From: Calamus simplicifolius
Lineage: Eukaryota; Streptophyta; Magnoliopsida; Arecales; Arecaceae
DNA length: 64,000 bases
NCBI GenBank assembly: GCA_900491605.1
Contig: UESW01001870.1
Location: forward strand, 58,686-122,685
Direction of reading: 5' to 3'
The translations under genes were made by a program, and so were the position numbers. Every line of letters begins with the position of its first letter. Positions within the stretch are counted from its first letter, which is position 1. The notes beneath the pieces are model-generated. The model had not been told where the DNA came from and did no database searches. It was given only the letters and a program-made list of their open reading frames with translations. This document shows positions 20,893-32,038 of the stretch, piece after piece.

Positions 20893-21941
20893 ATCTAAAG
20901 AAGATTTGGTTTTGGATGCGATCTGATCTCTTCGTAGGTTGGAGAAACAAAATCTTTATCAGATCATGCGTGATTTAAATAGGAAAAGGGAAAATATTAG
21001 ATGGTTGGCTTTCCGATATTTTTTTGTGTTTTGTTATTCATATTAAATAGTTTATGTTTTATTTATTTATGTATGTGTGGTGCGTTCATCTATGAATCTC
21101 GTTCATATCTTCTCATGTTGACGATATCAATTATATTGTATGATGTTGTGTAATATGATTGTTAGTTATGTCATGGGATCATTTTTGCTTCACAAAAATT
21201 TGTACTATTTGTTGCAATCCTAAAAAATATTGTTATTAAGGTGACAATGATGGTTATTTCACTAAGACAATGATGGCCTTATCTAAAGCTAGTTTGGTAG
21301 TTTTTAGCTAATTTTAGAATGACAAAAGAAAAAAGTTAAAATGTTTAATGCCATCAATTGAGTCTTCTGATGATGTGACGTAGTAGTCTCAGTATTTGGG
21401 GTAATGGTGCACAACATGATTATGGGTAGTGAAACAATTTCATGAATTCACTTCTATGCAAGTTTATGATGTTTATTTATAAATTATATTTTGTGGTAAT
21501 CTTGGTTTACAATGGGGGCATCAGTGTTTTATTTTTGAAGATTTAGGATGAATTGTAAGTAATGAAATTCAAAACATTCTTTCAGAGTTTTTGATAAAAA
21601 GGGCTATCAGCAACTTTGAATGGAAAGTAATTCAATTATCCCTCTGCTTGCAATTTAGTTGCATTAGTTGTTTGTTCTTCTATTTTAGTTCTTTTGTGAA
21701 GTAGCATGGTCAATTATATCATTCATGTGGCATAATTAGTCTTTCTATATTTAATGGACATTACTGCCCATATCATTAGCCCATCCATTATTTGTAATTT
21801 GCATATAAAATACTACAAGTGGCTTAGTTATTCTTTCCTAATTGTGCATGCATGCTCAAGTAGTTATTAAAGTTGCAGTCCTTCTGGCTGTTCAAGTAGT
21901 TAAGTTATTCAGAAATGTAAAGAGAATATTTTAAAAATATA

Positions 21942-22040
21942 AGATTAAAACATAATTTGGTAGATCTTTTAACCAAAGGCCTTTCGAAGGCTAAGGTATT
22001 TGAGACATCGAGGGGGATGGGGCTTAAGCCCATATATTAG
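21942..22040 (+). pseudogene. pol: Copia pol C-terminal tail (copy 1)
   Basis: A 32-codon stretch reads HNLVDLLTKGLS, then ETSRGMGLKPI, then a stop. This is the typical end of Ty1/copia RNase H (normally close to NIADPLTKGLS and SSRGMGLKP). The same sequence is at 49629-49727. It proves that the surrounding LTR pair is a copia element in plus orientation. Nothing upstream continues the frame. Confidence 0.85.
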
Positions 22041-22187
22041 TTATCAGAGTGGACCCCTACCGTCATGGTAACCCTATGGTTAAGGTTCAAAGGAAAACAA
22101 TCTCTGAGGTGATATCTGGAAGCACCACTTTATGAGTCTGTCTTCATCCCATCCATATGGTGTGTTGCTTTATTTGACGGTTAGGTT

Positions 22188-22355
22188 GAGCATAGCTCTT
22201 AATAGATCCAAGGCTGTAAATTCAGCGAGGTACAATTCTATTGCATGTACCATTGGAGGATCTACCTTATCGAGCATAGCTCTTAATAGATCCAAGGCTG
22301 TAAATTCAGCGAGGTATGATTCCGTTGCACGTACCCTTTGAGGATTTACTTTAGT
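22188..22355 (+). repeat. 84-bp tandem duplication in copia 3' region (copy 1)
   Basis: Two units, each starting GAGCATAGCTCTTAATAGAT, lie exactly 84 bp apart (22188 and 22272). The same pair occurs in U2 at 49876-50043, so it predates the segmental duplication. It lies between the pol stop and the polypurine tract. Confidence 0.9.
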
Positions 22356-22619
22356 GAAAGTAGTCATGAGGCCGCGACTATGGGACTGGAGCGAATCCCT
22401 AGTAACTCTCATGAAAATCAAGGCAAGTGCATGGCCTAGATAGCGCTAACCCGCATTATGATCGGCTCATCTTCATACTGTGTGTATTTTATACTAAATG
22501 CATGTTCAAACCTAGAAGGTACTTGCACTAAGCACAGTAAAATTTTAAAGTTTTAAAATTGCTTACTAAATTTAATAATTTATTTATTATTCTTTTGTTT
22601 TTATTTTTTTATGGGGGAT

Positions 22620-23151
22620 TGTTAATGTTATCGGGCGTTATAAAAAAAAAAACGCTCGCCCAATTTTTAAAAAACAAACACTTGCCCATTTAAAAAAAAT
22701 GAATGCCCGTAAAAAAAAATGCGCTCGTTTTTATAAAACAAAAAAATGCACGTCCATTGAAATTAAAAAAATCTATAAATAGGGCATCACCCCAGCCTTT
22801 CATAATATGAAAAAAAGGAAAAAAAAGTAACAACAACTCTATATTTTCTTGCTAATTTTTTTTTTAAAGATTGTTGATCGGCGTCCATTAGATCGTGCCG
22901 CCAACAGACGGACGTTGGAATTTTGGCTTTCGAGTTTTTCTTCGCACGTGAAGGGACCAAATCTTCTTTAGGGCAGTGGTTTAAACCGCCTCCCAGGCCT
23001 GACTCTTTAACTTGCTCTTATTTTAAATATTTTTTTTCACTAAATATAATCTGCCACACATCATAAATATTATTTTTTAATATATATATATATATATATG
23101 AATATTTATATATTCCTAGTTGCAAGGACATAGAAATCATTTTCAATAACA
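22620..23151 (+). repeat. Copia element 3' LTR (copy 1)
   Basis: Starts TGTTAATGTTATCGGGCG right after the polypurine tract and ends TTTTCAATAACA, 532 bp. It carries a TATA box at 22774-22781. Short inverted ends TGTTA and TAACA define it. Confidence 0.88.
22774..22781 (+). promoter_or_regulatory. TATA box of copia 3' LTR (copy 1)
   Basis: TATAAATA followed by GGGCATCACC, about 155 bp into the LTR and conserved in all copies. Confidence 0.55.
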
Positions 23152-23943
23152 CTATCTTCAAGCCATAATTAATCATGAATTTTTTTTTGTAATTTTTATT
23201 AATGCAATATTTCATTGAGGTATAAACCTTCTCTTCCGGCATATAACACTAATAGAAGAATGTAGCAAATAAGTTAGTTTAGTAAACAACAAGATGGATG
23301 GTAAGTATCAAATTAATGATGATGCCCATATGCATTGGTTTCATCAATTAAAAAAATTATAAATTTTATAAGTTTGATACATGTCAGGAAAATAATCTCT
23401 AGCTAAGGATGGTATGTTAAAAAAAAAAAGTTAACATCATCATAAATTAAAAATATTCAAGACCACATAAGCTAAGATTCTCTTTTTCCACTGTTTTTTT
23501 TTTCATACTTTACCAAAAAGTTTTTTCATAATAGAAGTGATATTTTCTTTTTTTCTCGCTGCAAAAATTTTTAGCATCAAAAATTTAAAATTATTCTTAA
23601 TATATTACATTTATATTACTATATATATATTATATTATTACAAGTTCAACTGCTCTATATTATAATATAATTTTAGAATACTAAGCCTCAATCTTCTTCG
23701 TTGAGTTCTCATAATGTATTAGTACTAATCTTCATATATAATAGCAAAAGGCCTATCATCATACAATGTAATGTGATAATAATATATATTTTAATAGATA
23801 GTATAATAAATAGTATAATATAATTTAATAAATTAGAGTATTATATAATTTGTAATATTGCGTTCTCTCTCTTTCCCCACCTCGCCGGAGACCGATAGAG
23901 CGGTCGAAGGCGGTGAAGTCCTAATCCTAGGGTGGCGGCGGCG
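23152..23943. other. AT-rich spacer between copia LTR and AP-3 beta fragment (U1), no gene
   Basis: Starts CTATCTTCAAG directly after the LTR and matches 50843-51641 in U2. It contains short TA-rich stretches (23620-23670, 23780-23850) and no coding frame. From about 23868 a CT-rich stretch leads into the AP-3 beta exon and may be that gene's old 5' untranslated region. Confidence 0.55.
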
Positions 23944-24171
23944 ATGTTCCCCCAATTAGGGCCGACGGGGAGAGCCTCAGCAAGGCGTCATCGCTGGTGA
24001 TCCAGGTCGGCACCGACGCCACCTCTACGATGATCCCGATGACGTTAATATTATCGCCCCCTCATCAATCGCCCGGTTCGACTCCGAGGAGTTCGATGCT
24101 CTCAAGCGCCTCCTCGCCCTCATTGCCCAGGGCACCGATATCCCACTTCTTCCCCAAGGTCTTCCTCTTCT
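23944..24171 (+). pseudogene. AP-3 complex beta-adaptin first-exon fragment, copy 1
   Basis: From ATG at 23944 the frame reads MFPQLGPTGESLSKASSLV and GTDA, then, after a one-base shift, DDVNIIAPSSIARFDSEEFD and ALKRLLALIAQGTDI, and after another shift SHFFPKV. This is the N-terminus of plant AP-3 beta-adaptin, a trafficking-coat subunit of about 1,100 residues that sorts cargo to the vacuole. Only about 75 codons survive; no later exon follows, and the LARD-like element begins 276 bp downstream. The first frameshift (GCCACCTC where GCCCACCTC is expected, near 24020) is present in both copies, so the fragment was already dead before the segmental duplication. The CT-rich leader suggests genomic capture with its 5' flank. 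Confidence 0.75.
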
Positions 24172-24446
24172 TCCCATGATCCAAGCATTTCTTGAAGCGA
24201 TATTTTATCTTATTTCCTTTTGATCGGTTGGCATACCTGCAGCACCGGTCTGAACTCGTTCCTTAATTTCTTTCTTTTCTTGCTGTCGTAAAGAGTGTAG
24301 CATCGCAGTCGTTAGTAGTCGAGAAACTAGCATACTTCATTATGCTGAAAAGTATGACTTTTTATGACCCTTTATCTGCTTCATCATGCTAAAGACTATG
24401 ATCTTCACATCTTGCTTCAAGATTAAACCTTGGGAGACATGATAGT
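24172..24446. other. Flank between AP-3 beta fragment and LARD-like element (U1)
   Basis: Mixed-composition DNA that could be remnant intron of the AP-3 beta gene (it follows CCAAGGTC). No open frame, RNA or terminus was seen. The U2 counterpart is 51870-52146. Confidence 0.4.
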
Positions 24447-26826
24447 TGATGCTGCCAGATCACCCCCTCAAAAGTCCGCGAGCGTCCGGTCGCCTTCTTC
24501 AGCGAGCCCGGAATCTTCGGCGAGCTTCTGTCTGAGAGCCTGTAAAAAGTTCCAGGGCCAGAGATTCCGACAGGGATCCTCCGACGCTCAAGTCAGTGCT
24601 CTGGGCAATAGCCGTGAGCTTGAGGAAGCTCGAAAGAGAAAGAGAGAGAGGCTCGGAGAAGAGCTATATGTGAGCAAAAATGAGCGTTTAAGAGTATTGT
24701 TGTGGTTATCAGTTCTTAGTTACCTGGTCGGGGGTCTCTCTTACCCATTTTATAGGTGCTTAGAGTTTGTCTGGCTTGAGTGGTTGAGGCCTGTAATGAT
24801 GACTTTGATGAGTGAAGTGTCAGAGCAGAGCTGATGTCTGTGAGGCATGGGGTTCTGCCACTTGTCAGAGCATTTAAGGTGATGGCAGGGCTTGCTTCCT
24901 CCTTTGGCATGTCAGGGCTGCAGGTTAAATCCCATCAAAGTGGGTTGCTGCAGCTGGTTGGTGGGTCAAGTTCCGTCAGAGTGGGTGGCCATTTGATTTG
25001 ACCGCTGCAGGGAAGAGAGATAAAAGGTGGTGGAGTCTCATCATCATCACGAGCCACACATCCGTCTAAGATGAAGAGTTGGGAGTTGAAGCCAGCTGTC
25101 CCTTGTAAAGTGTTGACTATAGAGTGCTTGCATGGCACTATTCATGGCCGGGGCCGAGGTGGCCGAGAAAGTGACCTTTATGAGGCCATAAATGCCTTTG
25201 TGCGAGAGACATGATGTGGTTGAGGCGGGGCCGACTTGAATGAGAGGGCCGACTTAAATGAAGCGGGGCCGACTTGAATGAGAGGGCCAAATTAAATGAG
25301 GCGGGGCCAACTTGGAAGAGGCCGGGATGGGACGATGCCGAGGCGGGGCCAACTTGAATGAGAGGGCCGACTTAAATGAGGCGGGGCTGACTTGAATAAG
25401 AGGGCCAACTTAAATGAGGCGGGGCCGACTTGGAAGAGGCTGGGACGGGACGATGGCGAGGTGGGGCCGACTTGAATGAGGCGGGGCCGACTTGGAAGAG
25501 GCCGGGACGGGACGATGCGCCGACTTGAATGAGAGGGCCGACTTAAATGAGAGGGCCGACTTGAATGAGAGGGTCAACTTAAATGAGAGGGGCCGACTTG
25601 AATGAAAGGGCCAACTTGAATGAGGCGGGGCCGACTTGAATGAGTGGGCCAACTTAAATGAGGCGGGGCCGATTTGAAAGAGGCCGGCCGACTTGAATGA
25701 GAGGGCCGACTTAAATGAGGTGGGGCCAATTTGGAAGAGGCCGACTTGAATGAGGCGGGGCCGACTTGAATGAGAGGGCCAACTTAAATGAGGTGGGGCC
25801 GAGTTGGAAGAGGCCGGGATGGGACGATGCCAAGGCCGGGCCAACTTGAATGAGAGGGCCGACTTAAATGAGGCGGGGCCGATTTGGAAGAGGCCGACTT
25901 GAATGAAGCAGGGCCGACTTGAATGAGAGGGCCAACTTGAATGAGGCGGGGCCGACTTGAATGAGGCGGGGCCGACTTGAATGAGAGGGCCAACTTAAAT
26001 GAGACGACCCACTTAAATGAGACGGGGCCGACTTGGAAGAGGCCGGGACGGACGATGCCGAGGCGGGGCCAACTTAAATGAGGCGAGGCCGACTTGAATG
26101 AGAGGGCCGACTTAAGTGAGGTGGGGCCGATTTGGAAGGGACGAGGCCAACTTGGACTTCTCCTTTTCTTTGCGTCGTGATGCTCCACTCCATTAGATGT
26201 TGGCCTACGTTGCAGCCATAAATGCGGGGAGAGAATAAGGCAATAAATGCCTTAGAGGATGCACGTGGCCTTTATGAGGCCATAAATGCTTTGGTGTGAA
26301 ATATAATATGGCTGTGAAGCCGAACGGGGGCGAAGCTGGTCGAGCGGGAGTGCCGGGGCGAAGCTGGCCGAGCGGGAGTGCCGGGCGGGGCAGACTCAGA
26401 CTTTTCCTCTCCTTTGCCTACGTGGCTCCATTCCAATAAATGTGGCCAAGTCATTATGACTGTTTCTGCACCATTAAATGCTCAGCCAATGTCATTCTTT
26501 ACCATTAAATGCTCCAGCCTTTTGATTTGACTATTGGCCATTAATGACTAAAGGTGGCCTTTCGGAGAACCCCGTGACGTGTTCCTTTTTCGTTTTTATT
26601 CTCTTTCTTCATTATGACGAGATACTTCAGCAATATTGTGGATAAATATTTAATACCCATCATGCCCTTTGAAAAGAAAGCCAAGTAGAATTGTGAGGCC
26701 GCCTATGAATTAAGCGTCCAGAAACTGCCACGGCCGTCTAGAAAATCGTCTGGAAATTAATGTCTTGAGAGGATGCCATCCAAAAATTGTTGCCTTTATT
26801 GCCCATGGGGTCAATTGACCCCATCA
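24447..26826 (-). repeat. LARD-like element LTR, left and complete (copy 1)
   Basis: Starts TGATGCTGCC and ends GACCCCATCA in plus orientation, 2380 bp, followed by the polypurine tract. It contains the 18-21 bp minisatellite at 25222-26156. The flanking parts match the right LTR and both U2 LTRs. Confidence 0.78.
25222..26156. repeat. GGCCGACTTGAATGAG minisatellite in left LTR (copy 1)
   Basis: Tandem 18-21 bp units alternating GGGCCGACTTGAATGAGA, GGGCCAACTTAAATGAGGCG and GGGCCGATTTGGAAGAGGC, occasionally with GGGACGGGACGATGC. Related arrays lie at 29711-30495, 52919-53812 and 57375-57962 with different lengths. Stop-free frames across them are composition effects. Confidence 0.93.
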
Positions 26827-26971
26827 AATGCCCCCCACACTCCTTGAGCTTATGTGACGCGCATAGCTAAGCGAAAGGAGTGTAGAACTTTAAGAAATTT
26901 TGGAGGTAAATTACCTTATGCTCACCACTCAAAGCAGTGTACGCCAATTTCTAGGGGTATGCTCGTCAATC

Positions 26972-27389
26972 AGCTGCTGAGGCAAAGATAAAGCCATTGA
27001 GGCCGCAATAATGCGGCTGAGGCAGAGATAAAATTGCCGAAGCAAAAATAGAGCCATAGAGGCTACAATGATGCTAAGGCTGAGATAAAATTGCCGAAGC
27101 AGAAATAGAGCCGTGGAGGCTGCAATAATGCCGCTGAGGCTGAGATAAAATTGCCGATGAGGCAACAATAATGCCGCTGAGGCAGAGATGACGTCGTTGA
27201 GGCAGAGATAAAGCCGTCGAGGCTGCAATAGTGCTGCTAAGGCAGAGAGAAAGCCATTGAGGCTGCAATAGTACCGCTAAGGCAGAGATAAAGTTGAGGC
27301 TGAAATAATGCCGCTGAAGCTGCAATGATGCCATTGAGGCAGAAATAAAATTTTCAAAGCAGAGATAGAGCCGCGGGGGCTAAAATAAA
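26972..27389. repeat. Minisatellite of GAGGCTGCAATAATGCCGCT type (copy 1)
   Basis: Units of about 18 bp in pairs of about 36 bp: GAGGCAGAGATAAAGCC alternates with GAGGCTGCAATAATGCC. Present with the same order in U2 at 54640-55064. Confidence 0.9.
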
Positions 27390-27397
27390 ATTGCCTG

Positions 27398-27905
27398 AGT
27401 GTTTGTGTGCTGGTTCGGAAGGTGACTCGAGTGGGTACGGGCTGTTAGAGACTTGAACCGACTCGGAGGCGTATGCTAGCCAGACCGAGTGGTGTTTCGT
27501 TAGCCGCGATGCCGTCGAGCTCCTCCAGAACCACCTTGGGTGTTTGTGCACTGGTTCGGGAGGCAACTCGAGCGGGTACGGGCTGTTAGGGACTTGAACC
27601 GACTCGGGAGCGTATGCTAGCCAGACCGAGTGGTGTTCCGTTAGCTGCAATGCCACCGAGCTCCTCCGAAACCGCCTTGGGTGTTTGCGTGCTGGTCCGG
27701 GAGGTTACTCGAGCGGGTATGGGCTGTTAGGGATTTGAACCGACTTGGGCATATGCTAGCCAGGCCGAGTGGTATTTGTTAGCCGCGATGCCGTTGAGCT
27801 CTTCCAGAACCACCTTAAGTGCTTGTGTGCTGGTCCGAGAGGTGACTCGAGGTCGCTGGAACCATAGGTCTTGAACCACCGCGGGGGTTTCGTGGCTGGC
27901 CCGAC
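27398..27905. repeat. 141-bp tandem array, about 3.5 units (copy 1)
   Basis: Units start GTGTTTGTGTGCTGGTTCGG and recur at 27398, 27540, 27681 and 27819, containing GACTTGAACCGACTCGG and ATGCTAGCCAGACCGAGTGG. The U2 copy starts at about 55071. Confidence 0.92.
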
Positions 27906-28911
27906 GGTGACCTTATGATCACAGGACCATTAAGAGCCTTTTTTGAGAGGTTAATTTTGTCGGGTTTTCTGTAATGCATTCAGACACTAATGAAAAGAAA
28001 CTTTTTTCTCAAAGTGTAGTATACTTAGCTTTTTCATAGCTGTTTGCCTTTGCGTCGTGTTTGGTGTCGACGTCGATTACAGGCTTGAGAGTTTTTTCTT
28101 TAAAGAAATTGGTCTCCTTCTGTTGAGTTGATGACCTGCTCCCCAGGAAACTATGTTGATTGAAGGTGGGGGGCGCTGAAATCCAAGGGCAACTAGAATG
28201 AAATCCGCAGGAGGTCTTGGGCTCGGATTGGCTCTGGGTGCAGTAAAGAGGAAGAGAAAGGGGGAGAGAGGGAAAGGGTAGAGTCAATAGTCAAAGCCTT
28301 TTGTCTTTATTTCCTACCTTACATTAATAGCATTAGCACGCCTCGACTTATCACCATCAAGAATTAAAATGCACATAAATACTTGAGCTGACTAGGAGTT
28401 AGGATTTGGGTGGCAAGTACTGACGCTCTTGCTGGCTAACGAGCCTGAGCCTTAAATTGCTGATGAGCATAAGTTTGAGGTTGCTCTGATGCCGTTGAGC
28501 TCCAGAGAAATATGACAGTGGTGATTCTCTCGCTGGGGAGATCTCTCACCGGATGGATGGTGGATGGCTTGAGCGATAACTAAAGGAGCAGCATGGGCTC
28601 TTGTTTGTTGCTGTGAGGCCACAAAATATCGCTTCCGTAGCTTTTGGAAAGCTGCCATTGATGTTTGGACTTGCAGAGTAAGGGTGGCATGATGCTCTGC
28701 CTGAATGGCCGAGATAGTGGTAACGATGGGGCAGAGAGCCGATCTCTTGCCGGTCAGCTTATTGAGGGTGCCCCCCAGCGTTACTGGCAGAAGCTCCATG
28801 GGTCTTTGTCATCACCATATTTTTATCCACCATTGTTGTCGTAGAGGGAGTGAGAGCTTGTAGCTTAGTGTCACAGAACTCTGCTTTCTTTTCCTTCCTG
28901 TTGCGTCAATC

Positions 28912-30733
28912 TGATGCTGCCAGATCAACCCCCTCAAACGTCGCGAGCGTTCGGTCGCCTTCTCCAGTGAGCCTAGGATCTTCCGGCGAGCTTCTCTCGT
29001 GGGAGCCTGCAAAAAGTCCCGGGGGCCGGAGATTTCGATGGGGACCCTCCGATGCTTAAGTCAGTGCTCTGGGCAACAACCGCGAGCTTAAGGAAGCTCG
29101 AAAGAGAAAGAGAGAGAGGTTCGGAGAAGAGCTCTCTGTAAGCAAAAATGAGCGTTTAAGAGTATTGTTGTTGTTATTAGTTCTTAGTTACCTGGTCGGG
29201 GGTCCCTCTTACCCATTTTATAGGTGCTTAGAGTTTGTCTGGCTTGAGTGGTTGAGGCCTCGTAATGATGACTTTGATGGGTGAAGTGTCAGAGCTGATG
29301 TCTATGAGGCATGGGGTTCTGCCACTTGTCAGAGCATTTAAGGTGATGGCAGGGCTTGCTCCCTCCTTTGGCATGTCAGGGTTGCAGGTTAAATCCCATC
29401 AAAGTGGGTGGCTGCAGCTGGTTGGTGGGTCAAGTTCCGTCGGGGTGGCCATTTGATTTGACCACTACAGGGAAGAGAGATAAAAGGTGGTGGAGTCTCA
29501 TCACCATCACGAGCCACACATCCGTCTAAGATGAAGAGTTGGGAGTTGAAGCCAGCTGTCCCTTGTAAAGTGTTGATTATAGAGTGCTTGCATGGCACTG
29601 TTCATGGCCGGGGCGGAGGTGGCCGAGAACGTGACCTTTATAAGGCCATAAATGCCTTTGTGCGAGAGACATGATGTGGTTGTGAAAGCCGAGACGAATG
29701 ATGCCGAGATGGGGCCGACTTGAATGAGAGCCGACTTAAATGAGGCGGGGCTGACTTGAATGAGAGGGCCAACTTAAATGAGGCGGGGCCAACTTGGAAG
29801 AGGCCGAGACGAAACGATGCCGAGGCGGGGCTGACTTGAATGAGAGGGCCGACTTAAATAAGGTGGGGCCGACTTGAATGAGGCGGGGCCGACGTGGAAG
29901 AGACCGGGACGGGATGATGCGCCGACTTGAATGAGAGGGCCGACTTGAATGAGAGGGCCAACATGAATGAGGCCGGGCCGACTTGAATGAGAGGGCCAAC
30001 TTAAATGAGGCGGGGCTGATTTGGAAGAGGCCGGGACGGGACGGGAGGATGCCAAGGCCGAGCCGACTTGAATGAGAGGGCCGACTTAAATGAGGCGGGG
30101 CCGATTTGGAAGAGGCCGACTTGAATGAGGCGGGGCCGACTTGAATGAGAGGGCCAACTTAAATGAGGCAGGGCCGATTTGGAAGAGGCTGGGATGGGAC
30201 GATGCCAAGGCCGGGCCGACTTGAATGAGAGGGCCGACATAAATGAGGCGGGGCCGATTTGGAAGAGGCCGACTTGAATGAGGCGGGGCCGACTTGAATG
30301 AGAGGGCCAACTTGAATGAGGCGGGGCTGACTTGAATGAGAGGGCCGACTTGAATGAGAGGGCCAACTTAGATGAGACGGGCCGACTTGGAAGAGGTCGG
30401 GATGGGATGATGCCGAGGCGGGGCCGACTTGAATGAGAGGGCCAACTTAAATGAGGCGGGGCCGATTTGGAAGAGGCTGGGACAAGCCAACTTGGACTTC
30501 TCTTTTCTTTCGCGTCCACCTACGTTGCAGTCATAAATGCGAGAGAATAAGGCAATAAATGCCTTAAAGCCAGCACATGGTGGGATACACGTGGCCTTTA
30601 TGAGGAGTGCCGGGGCAAAGCTGGCAGGACTCTCTCTTTGGCGCTCCATTCTAATAAATGCCGGCCAAGTCATTATGACTATTTCTGCACCATTAAATGC
30701 TTAGCCAGCGTCATTCTCCACCATTAAATGCCC
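28912..30733 (-). repeat. LARD-like element LTR, right and truncated (copy 1)
   Basis: Starts TGATGCTGCCAGATCA and follows the left LTR through the minisatellite to ACCATTAAATG, then switches to the TRIM-like LTR at a shared ATGC. About 320 bp of LTR end are missing. U2 has the same junction, so the truncation predates the duplication. Confidence 0.75.
29711..30495. repeat. GGCCGACTTGAATGAG minisatellite in right LTR (copy 1)
   Basis: Same 18-21 bp units as 25222-26156 but about 150 bp shorter and in a different order, so the two LTR arrays have diverged by unit gain and loss. Confidence 0.93.
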
Positions 30734-31650
30734 CTCCCCCAAAAAAATTGTGAGTTGGTTAGTTAAAGAAGATGGACAAGTACCAATTGGATCCCTTTTT
30801 GGGTTATGGTGACTGAAGTTGATATGAACCTTATCTATCTTGCTTTATTGTAACGAAACGGGTTCGTGGGTGCTGCAGGCCCAGAGCCCGGGTCATTACA
30901 ATATGGTATCAGTCATGCACCAGTTGGAAGTGCATGAGCTAAGTGCCATACAGGGCAAAGTGCTACATGGATGAGAACCACCTCTTGAACTTGTTGGGAC
31001 CACCTCTAGAATTATGCCTGCCTGATGATTGTGATCATTTGCCCCTGGCGACGAGGACGTCGCCTCGGTAAGCAGGATAGATTGTGATGCCCCTCCCAAT
31101 AGTTCCATATTGAAAAATTGAAAGTTGGTTGTATGGTTTATAATCAGTTAAGAAAGATGAACAAATACCAATTGGATCCCTTTTTAGGTTGTGATGGCCC
31201 AAGGTGGTGTAGACCTTGTTCAACTTGCTTTATTGTAACGAAACGGGTTCGTGGGTGCTGCGGGTCTGAAGCTCAGGTCGTTACAATATGGTACCAGAGC
31301 TACACACCAATCGAAAGTGCAGGAGCTAAGTGTCATACATGGCAAAATGCTACATGGGAGCCACCTCTTGAACCTATGAGGGCCACCTCTAGAATCCTGC
31401 CTATCTGGTGGTTGTGATTATTTGCCTCTAGCGACGAGGACGTCGCATGGGGATAGATTGTGATGCCTCTCCCAACAGTTCCATATCGAAAAATTAAGAG
31501 TTGGTTCTATGATTTATACCCAGTTAAAGATGGATAAGTACCAATTGGATCCCAAAATTTTTGGGTTATGGTGACACAAGTTGGTGTGAACCTTATCCAT
31601 CTTGCTTTCTTATAATGAAATGGGTTCGTGGGTATTGCAGGCCCGAAGGC
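30727..31650 (+). mobile_element. TRIM-like tandem: LTR-internal-LTR-internal-LTR (copy 1)
   Basis: A 203-bp LTR (31083-31285) starts TGTGATGCCCCTCCCAATAG and ends GGTCGTTACA. Directly after it comes ATATGGTACCAGAGC, a near-match to the initiator-tRNA primer site TGGTATCAGAGC. Further LTR copies lie at 30727-30900 (start cut) and 31459-31650 (end cut), separated by about 175-182 bp internal segments ending in a purine-rich stretch (GGGGATAGAT). There is no coding capacity. Small LTRs, primer site, polypurine tract and tiny internal parts define terminal-repeat retrotransposons in miniature; three LTRs in a row point to unequal exchange between copies. Confidence 0.75.
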
Positions 31651-31857
31651 CGTATGAATACCTGCCAACGCACGGCTACCATTCTAAACGTATATCACAT
31701 AAGCATTTCTGACGCGCATATATTAACGTATCTAGACTGTAGGCCCGAAGGCCGTATGAATACCTGCCATATGAATACCTGCCAAACGCACAGATACCAT
31801 TCTAAACCTATATCACATAAGCATTTCTGACGCGCATATATTAACATATCTGGACTA
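31642..31857 (+). repeat. Tandem duplication of about 105 bp next to the TRIM-like array (copy 1)
   Basis: Two units start CCCGAAGGCCGTATGAATAC (31642 and 31743) and share ACATAAGCATTTCTGACGCG. The second has a short extra repeat of ATGAATACCTGCC. The same pair lies at 58947-59162 in U2. Confidence 0.85.
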
Positions 31858-32038
31858 AAACATTAACCCAACACGAAAACGGTCAACAGGAGTCTTCTTT
31901 GATATAATAGTGAGCTCTAATAAAAATTTGTAAAATTTATCAAATTCTTAAGCTTCAAATGCTACCAAATTGAAGCAGCCTTCATTGCAAGATATTTTCA
32001 AAATATCTAACGAAATACTGACTATGTATAAACTATGC
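31858..32038. other. 3' flank of the XS gene (U1)
   Basis: AT-rich DNA with no frame, the likely downstream region of the minus-strand XS gene. Matches 59163-59338. Confidence 0.5.

Larger units (their letters stand above)
20893..22619 (+). mobile_element. Gutted copia internal region (copy 1)
   Basis: Only 1.7 kb separates the LTRs, where an intact copia has about 4-5 kb. No gag, protease, integrase or reverse transcriptase is visible. The first 1.0 kb is AT-rich and unrecognisable, and the only coding remnant is the extreme C-terminus of pol at 21942-22040. I did not find a clear initiator-tRNA primer site after the LTR. A polypurine stretch TGGGGGAT at 22612-22619 precedes the 3' LTR. The element must have depended on others even before it decayed. 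Confidence 0.75.
26827..28911 (-). other. LARD-like element internal region (copy 1)
   Basis: Contains, from left to right, the polypurine tract (26827-26845), a 36-bp-type minisatellite (26972-27389), a 141-bp tandem array (27398-27905) and about 1 kb of non-repetitive DNA up to the primer site. A 115-codon frame at 28799-28452 (minus) lies where gag would start, but it resembles nothing I know and is broken in U2. No capsid, protease, polymerase or integrase motif is present. Confidence 0.65.
24447..30733 (-). mobile_element. LARD-like non-autonomous LTR retrotransposon with Tat-like ends (copy 1)
   Basis: Two long direct repeats both start TGATGCTGCCAGATCA (24447-26826 and 28912-30733) and flank a 2.1 kb internal region without any pol domain. 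Read on the minus strand, a polypurine tract (GTGGGGGGCATT) abuts the left LTR, and GATTGACGCAACAGGAAGG follows the right LTR at the primer-site position. That resembles GATTGGCGCGCCAGGAAGG of the Tat element, and the LTR termini are also alike (TGTTGATGCCGGATCAC). I infer dependence on Tat-type proteins. The right LTR is cut off at about 30733, so no target duplication can be read. Confidence 0.75.

Noticed and set aside
25410..26188. Long minus-strand frames in the GGCCGACTTGAATGAG array
   Set aside because: The repeat unit has few stops in some frames; the Phe/Lys/Ser/Pro periodic peptide follows the minisatellite and changes with each array.
28452..28799. 115-codon minus-strand frame after the LARD primer site
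   Set aside because: The position suits gag, but there is no capsid or zinc motif and U2 breaks the frame. Kept only as a remark in the internal-region entry.
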